A DNA stretch of 64,000 bases from Rhynchonema sp. JSB1_4 (Eukaryota; Nematoda; Chromadorea; Monhysterida; Xyalidae). Position numbers and translations under genes: made by a program. Shown here in pieces: positions 60,125-64,000 of the stretch (positions are counted from its first letter, which is position 1; every line of letters begins with the position of its first letter). The notes beneath the pieces were generated by a model that saw nothing but the letters and a program-made list of their open reading frames with translations, made no database searches and was not told the origin of the DNA. The DNA is taken from the NCBI GenBank assembly GCA_030248065.1, contig JASAMV010005504.1:1-64000 (forward strand). Reading direction: 5' to 3'.

Positions 60125-63100
60125 TTAGGAAGGCGAACTTGCCCGCGACTCTCTTTCCAATTGCATCAACTTATCACGTGCATTCTTGATATAATCAGGT
60201 GTACCCGCATCTTCGTCCGTCGTACTCACACTGTTCGTGTTGTCGTCACCATGCAGCATCGAGATTTTAAGTCTGTGAAATTAAACGAAAAGATCAGATC
60301 GGGCCCAGATTCAAACTTGATGATCCGATCTACTCAGTGGTTTTCTTTCAAGGTACTTCTTCATATCCTTGAACTGTTTGACAAAACCGAAGCGCAAACG
60401 ATTAGACCGATCACCGAGTTTTTTGCAAACAAAGACAGAACCAATTATTTACCCTTTTCGTTTGGTCCCACTGTCATTCTGTTGACGCAACAACTGTTTC
60501 TGTTGACCAGCAACCAACTGACGCAGTTTCTCCGATTGCTCCTTAAACGACAACATCAGTTCGTTGTATTTGGTTTGCTGAAATGTGCATAAATTGAAAT
60601 TAGCATCAGGCATTAAAATAAAACTTTATTAAAAGACACACAATCGCACCTCCAACTTCAGCTTCAGTTCGTGCTCCTGCACGGCCAGGGCACAGGTTTT
60701 CTCCGTGAGCGCGACCTGGTCGTTGGCCGACTTCAACCGCGCTTCCAATCTCTGTCTGTCAGCCTGTTGTGCGTTGTTATCGTGCGCGCGCGCCAACTCG
60801 CGTGTCAAGCGCTGATTTTCTTTTTTCACAGATTCGCAATCAGAATGCATTTTCAGCTGTGTACGTATCTGATCGTTGATTGACTGCAGTCGTTGTAGTT
60901 CGAGGTCGCGTGATTCAAGTCGAGCCTGCAAATGAAACGCAGTCCTTGGTGAAATAGATTCGCTAGTCACGCAGTCTGGTGCATCACGCCCGCCTGTAAC
61001 ACACATCAAAGCGGTCGATGAATTCTATGCTACAATTACCGTTCCCTGCACAATAAACGCCACGTCAAATGTCACAATATACCGCTACTGTGTGTGTTTT
61101 GGCTTTCCGGGGGCCCAATTACGTGACGTGTATGATAGCAAGCTCACAACACTGCATGAGAATTCATCCAGTTCGTTTTCACTGATAGCTTAGCTTGTTT
61201 CTTAATCTCAAAGGGGCCTTGCGATCAGTCCTCATGACTTAGGCCCGAGCCAGATGTATTGCACAAATAGATTCTACACTAAAGCGATTCTACTGATTAC
61301 GATAGCGGTTAGCAGCACAAGATCGCCGCCAATTAGGTTGGTTATTAAAGGGGGGCTACAACTTTTTTAGTTCGATGTTGAATTATTGCATGGTCCTCGC
61401 ACTAATGGACGTGATAACAAGAGCGACAGCTTGCTTTGCTCAGTGAATCGAACGCATCTTGACAACCTAAGTATAAGTCACAAGAATTAATTCAAATCCA
61501 CAATCAGCAAATCAAAGAAGATTTATCGTTCAGATTAAAACGACGCGTACAAACCAATAGACTGCCGACGGCAAACAACTTCGATATTGACACGAACAAC
61601 CGACTCGATAATTACCAAATACCAGCTGATACTGACAACACCAACACGATTACCGATGATGATCAGTCAAATATGAGAAGACCAGACCCGATCGTAACGC
61701 ATGTAATAACAAATGGCGAGCCAAAAGCGCCGTCAATTCCGGTCAAAACCAGAACCAGATACAAAACCTCGACCAAGACTAGAAACCACGAACTGTCCGA
61801 GACAAAAGTCACCACCAAAGATACGAAGGAAAACACAACAACAAACATAAACAAGCCCAAGTCCGAAAATGCCACGAACCCTGAAACAGTAACTGCAGGC
61901 GACAACCAAAATACGGTCGGTTCAGATACTGAATGACTAACAACAAAAACGCAAACATTTGAATACCAACAGTTACATTTACAGACCCAAACTATCCAGC
62001 CGCCACCAACAAGTGAAAAAGCGAGAACTCCAGAAAGCACAGACGTGCATCATGAAAATCTTGGTCACGGCGAAAATGGAAAACCGCCAACGAACAACAA
62101 GGATCCTGCCACATCGGATGATGACGACGAAGAGGTAGTGTTTCAAAAAATTAGTCCCGTGCACATATGTAAGAGCAGTAGCATGCGCTCGTATGCAATG
62201 CACATTGAACATTTGGGAGAATACATAAAATATTCTTGAATGAGAACAGGATAGACTCCTGGTGGACGCGTTGCTGCCCCGCACTGCCCCACTACAATAT
62301 CACCAACATTCCAAATTCTGTGCAGCAAATATCCACATATTCTCCCACTTCGCACAGGATATGCTATTCTCGCCATTTGTGATCATAATCGTTCTGATCG
62401 GCAATTCGATCGGCGTCACGTGTGTGGTGAGCGGCGTGATTAAGGCAATCATGTTCGCAACGCCAAAACTAAAACCGCGAAAACCCGACTTTCTCATCGG
62501 ATGGGGACCGTTGTTTCAGGTTGGTCTTGGATTGGACTGATTTTGAGCGACTGATTGAATTAAACTCGCTGATCGGATCGGACCAGAAGTGTTGGGGGCC
62601 ACGGGACTAATTTTATCACGCTAATTACGATTTCAACTGGCACCCCATTGCAGTCACCATCACTACCTGACCAAGGCGAATCTCATCCGATCCGATCATA
62701 AATTCTGATACCAGTAAAAATCTTTTCCAACAATCTTGTGCATTTTCAGTACCATATCATCTATTGATCGACTATTAGAAATACGAAACACCGAAAAATA
62801 ACGATCTTGGCAAGATAACTTTAAAGAACAATCCATCTATCTTGAATGCAAAATCAATGTAAAAGATTTTAGGTGATAAAATGAAGCCTGGTTTCTATTG
62901 TGACGACATTACATAAACTTAGATGCGCCCACAAGTCTAAAAAGTGCTTACTTGCTCGTCACAAAAGAGACCAATTGGTTTGTGCTGCTGCAACTGTCAA
63001 AATGTGCAATAAACAACAACTATGGGTCTTTTGAGTTGAGTGATATACTAGCGAGCGCTAAATGGATTTCTAGAGGTCTCATGAACACGACATGCACACG

Positions 63101-63549
63101 AATAAACGAAATGAACCACTTGACAAAAAACTACAGTAAATGGTCTGAGCCGAAATTAACAAAAATTCGCTGCATTGAGCTAGGGACAGAAACCCTGATT
63201 GCCAACTGTGAAGCTAGTATAATTAGCGGTTTCATGAACAATAAAGGGTGTAGTCAACCAGTCTACCATCGCAACGAATGCTCAACCGGCGGCAGCCACA
63301 CAAATACCGAATTAGTGGACAGATACTCTCTCTCTCTAAACTGCTATAATGCAACCCATAATGCCAATATAAAAGGACTGTATTGCATTCAACATTGCTT
63401 ACCTGTAATTGTGCAATATGCACGGTCGCTTTGTCGGCATCAGCTCTGGCGTCGTGCGATTCCCTCAATCTCGAATGCAGTGTGTCCAATTCAACGCGCA
63501 GTTCGTGTTCACGCGACTGCAGCTGACGCAGTGATTGCTCGTAATCGTG
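60125..63549 (-). CDS. Coiled-coil protein, 3' part (5' end not found)
   Basis: Minus-strand exons 63549-63403, 60925-60650, 60577-60453 and 60272-60125 join in frame to 231 residues ending LERESRASSPS. The first three exons are heptad-rich and highly charged (EQSLRQLQSREHELRVEL, LESRDLELQRLQSINDQ, VKKENQRLTRELARAHD, YNELMLSFKEQSEKLRQLV), a long parallel-type coiled coil as in golgins, tethers or centrosomal proteins. The end is acidic and then helical (STTDEDAGTPDYIKNARDKL). No family-specific domain is visible, so I do not name it. The 5' part is missing and probably lies beyond the window end. A + strand gene sits in the 2.5-kb intron. Confidence 0.65.
61673..62767 (+). CDS. Small orphan membrane protein, in an intron of the coiled-coil gene
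   Basis: Exons 61673-61915, 61985-62168, 62326-62519 and 62750-62767 join in phase to about 212 residues. The N-terminal two thirds are hydrophilic and rich in Thr/Asn/Lys/Glu (TKTRNHELSETKVTTKDTK), then an acidic patch (SDDDDEEVVFQ), then one long hydrophobic stretch (FSPFVIIIVLIGNSIGVTCV), a basic KLKPRKPDF, and the end GPLFQYHIIY. The frame stays open upstream of ATG 61673 to about 61460, so an earlier start or exon is possible. No family is recognised. Strong splice sites (CATAT-GTAAGA, TTTTCAG) support it; the last 18-bp exon is the least certain part. Confidence 0.5.
62569..62699. repeat. Short inverted repeat TGATCGGATCGGA
   Basis: TGATCGGATCGGA at about 62569-62581 has its exact complement TCCGATCCGATCA at about 62687-62699, enclosing about 105 bp within an intron of the orphan membrane gene. 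It could be a small MITE; no target duplication is evident. Confidence 0.4.
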
Positions 63550-63835
63550 CTGTGAATACGTCACATTCGTGTTTGTTTGGCAGTCGGTGAATAATAAAAG
63601 TCCGGAGTTGGTTGGTTGACTATTAACATCGCAAGTCTGGGAGTGCGAACAGAGCTTCGAAATTGGCTTCGGGCAAGACTAATTTTGCCGAACGAAAACA
63701 CCTTCGTTAATTTGCAAGTAAAATTTGGGGGTTTGCTGCATATTAACATAAAACCAATGTGCAAGCAAGACGCAGGCGGAAACGCTGGAAAATTTATGTC
63801 TGACGTCACAGATTTTCTATCCTTCTGGTTAGGGC

Positions 63836-63920
63836 GCCCTTAGTCATAGTGGAAAATGGAAATGCAAAAAATATGCTATGACCAAGTTTTCCATTTCCAT
63901 TTTCCAATATGACTAAGGGC
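63836..63920. mobile_element. 85-bp hairpin element with GCCCTTAGTCATA ends
   Basis: GCCCTTAGTCATA (63836-63848) and TATGACTAAGGGC (63908-63920) are exact complements. Inside, GGAAAATGGAAAT and ATTTCCATTTTCC extend the stem, leaving a loop of about 25 nt. A third copy of GGAAAATGGAAAT follows at about 63925. It is probably a minimal foldback element. Confidence 0.6.
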
Positions 63921-64000
63921 ATGCTGGAAAATGGAAATGAAACAAAACATTTTCTGTGTGAAATCTGACCAATCAGCGGCCGAGAATTGAGTGGAACAGA

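Overview
This window is nuclear DNA from an animal. The genes are split into many short exons with GT..AG introns, the recognisable families are metazoan, and there is much satellite and transposon-derived DNA. Short interstitial runs of GCCTAA/TTAGGC (about 10.65-10.70 kb and 11.13-11.22 kb) match the nematode telomere unit. A nematode, or at least an ecdysozoan, is therefore the best guess, but this is an inference from a weak marker.

Layout. (1) 1-16.1 kb is repeat-dominated: GGCCCG/poly-G repeats, an 88-bp satellite (2038-3600), a 445-bp satellite (about 4.38-8.34 kb), a foldback element carrying telomere-like repeats, and a stack of nested non-autonomous DNA transposons (11.69-13.86 kb and 14.3-15.5 kb). 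(2) 16,131-40,052 (+) is a complete gene for the cell-adhesion protein Sidekick. I can join 38 coding exons in one continuous frame: signal peptide, 6 Ig domains, 13 FN3 domains, one membrane span, and a cytoplasmic tail ending in the Sidekick hallmark GFSSFV. (3) 41,577-43,396 (-) is a complete six-exon thymidylate kinase. (4) 43.9-48.2 kb is a second repeat block: a hAT-like element, an ATATTG microsatellite and two large palindromes. (5) 48,303-49,657 (-) is an F-box/leucine-rich protein. (6) 50,333-54,445 (-) is a histidine-phosphatase of the 2-phosphoxylose phosphatase (PXYLP1) type, with a hAT-like element in intron 1. (7) 54.96-59.54 kb (-) is an unrecognised Q/S/T-rich gene whose large intron contains, on the opposite strand, a complete FMRFamide/peptide-receptor-like 7TM GPCR (56,080-58,738). 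(8) 60.1-63.5 kb (-) is the 3' part of a coiled-coil protein gene; its intron appears to hold a small membrane-protein gene on the + strand (61.67-62.77 kb).

The genes are unrelated housekeeping, adhesion and signalling genes; there is no operon logic. The most distinctive feature is the mobile-element landscape. At least five elements have hAT-type termini and exact 8-bp target duplications (TTTGGCGC, CACGGGGG, CCGACATC, CTCAAAAG, CTGCACAG), and a sixth (CCTGCAGC) has one degenerate end. One hAT-like element forms a tandem dimer, and each half carries one copy of a second, TA-flanked MITE at a different site, so each half documents the empty site of the other. No transposase gene was found, so these would have to be mobilised by enzymes encoded elsewhere.
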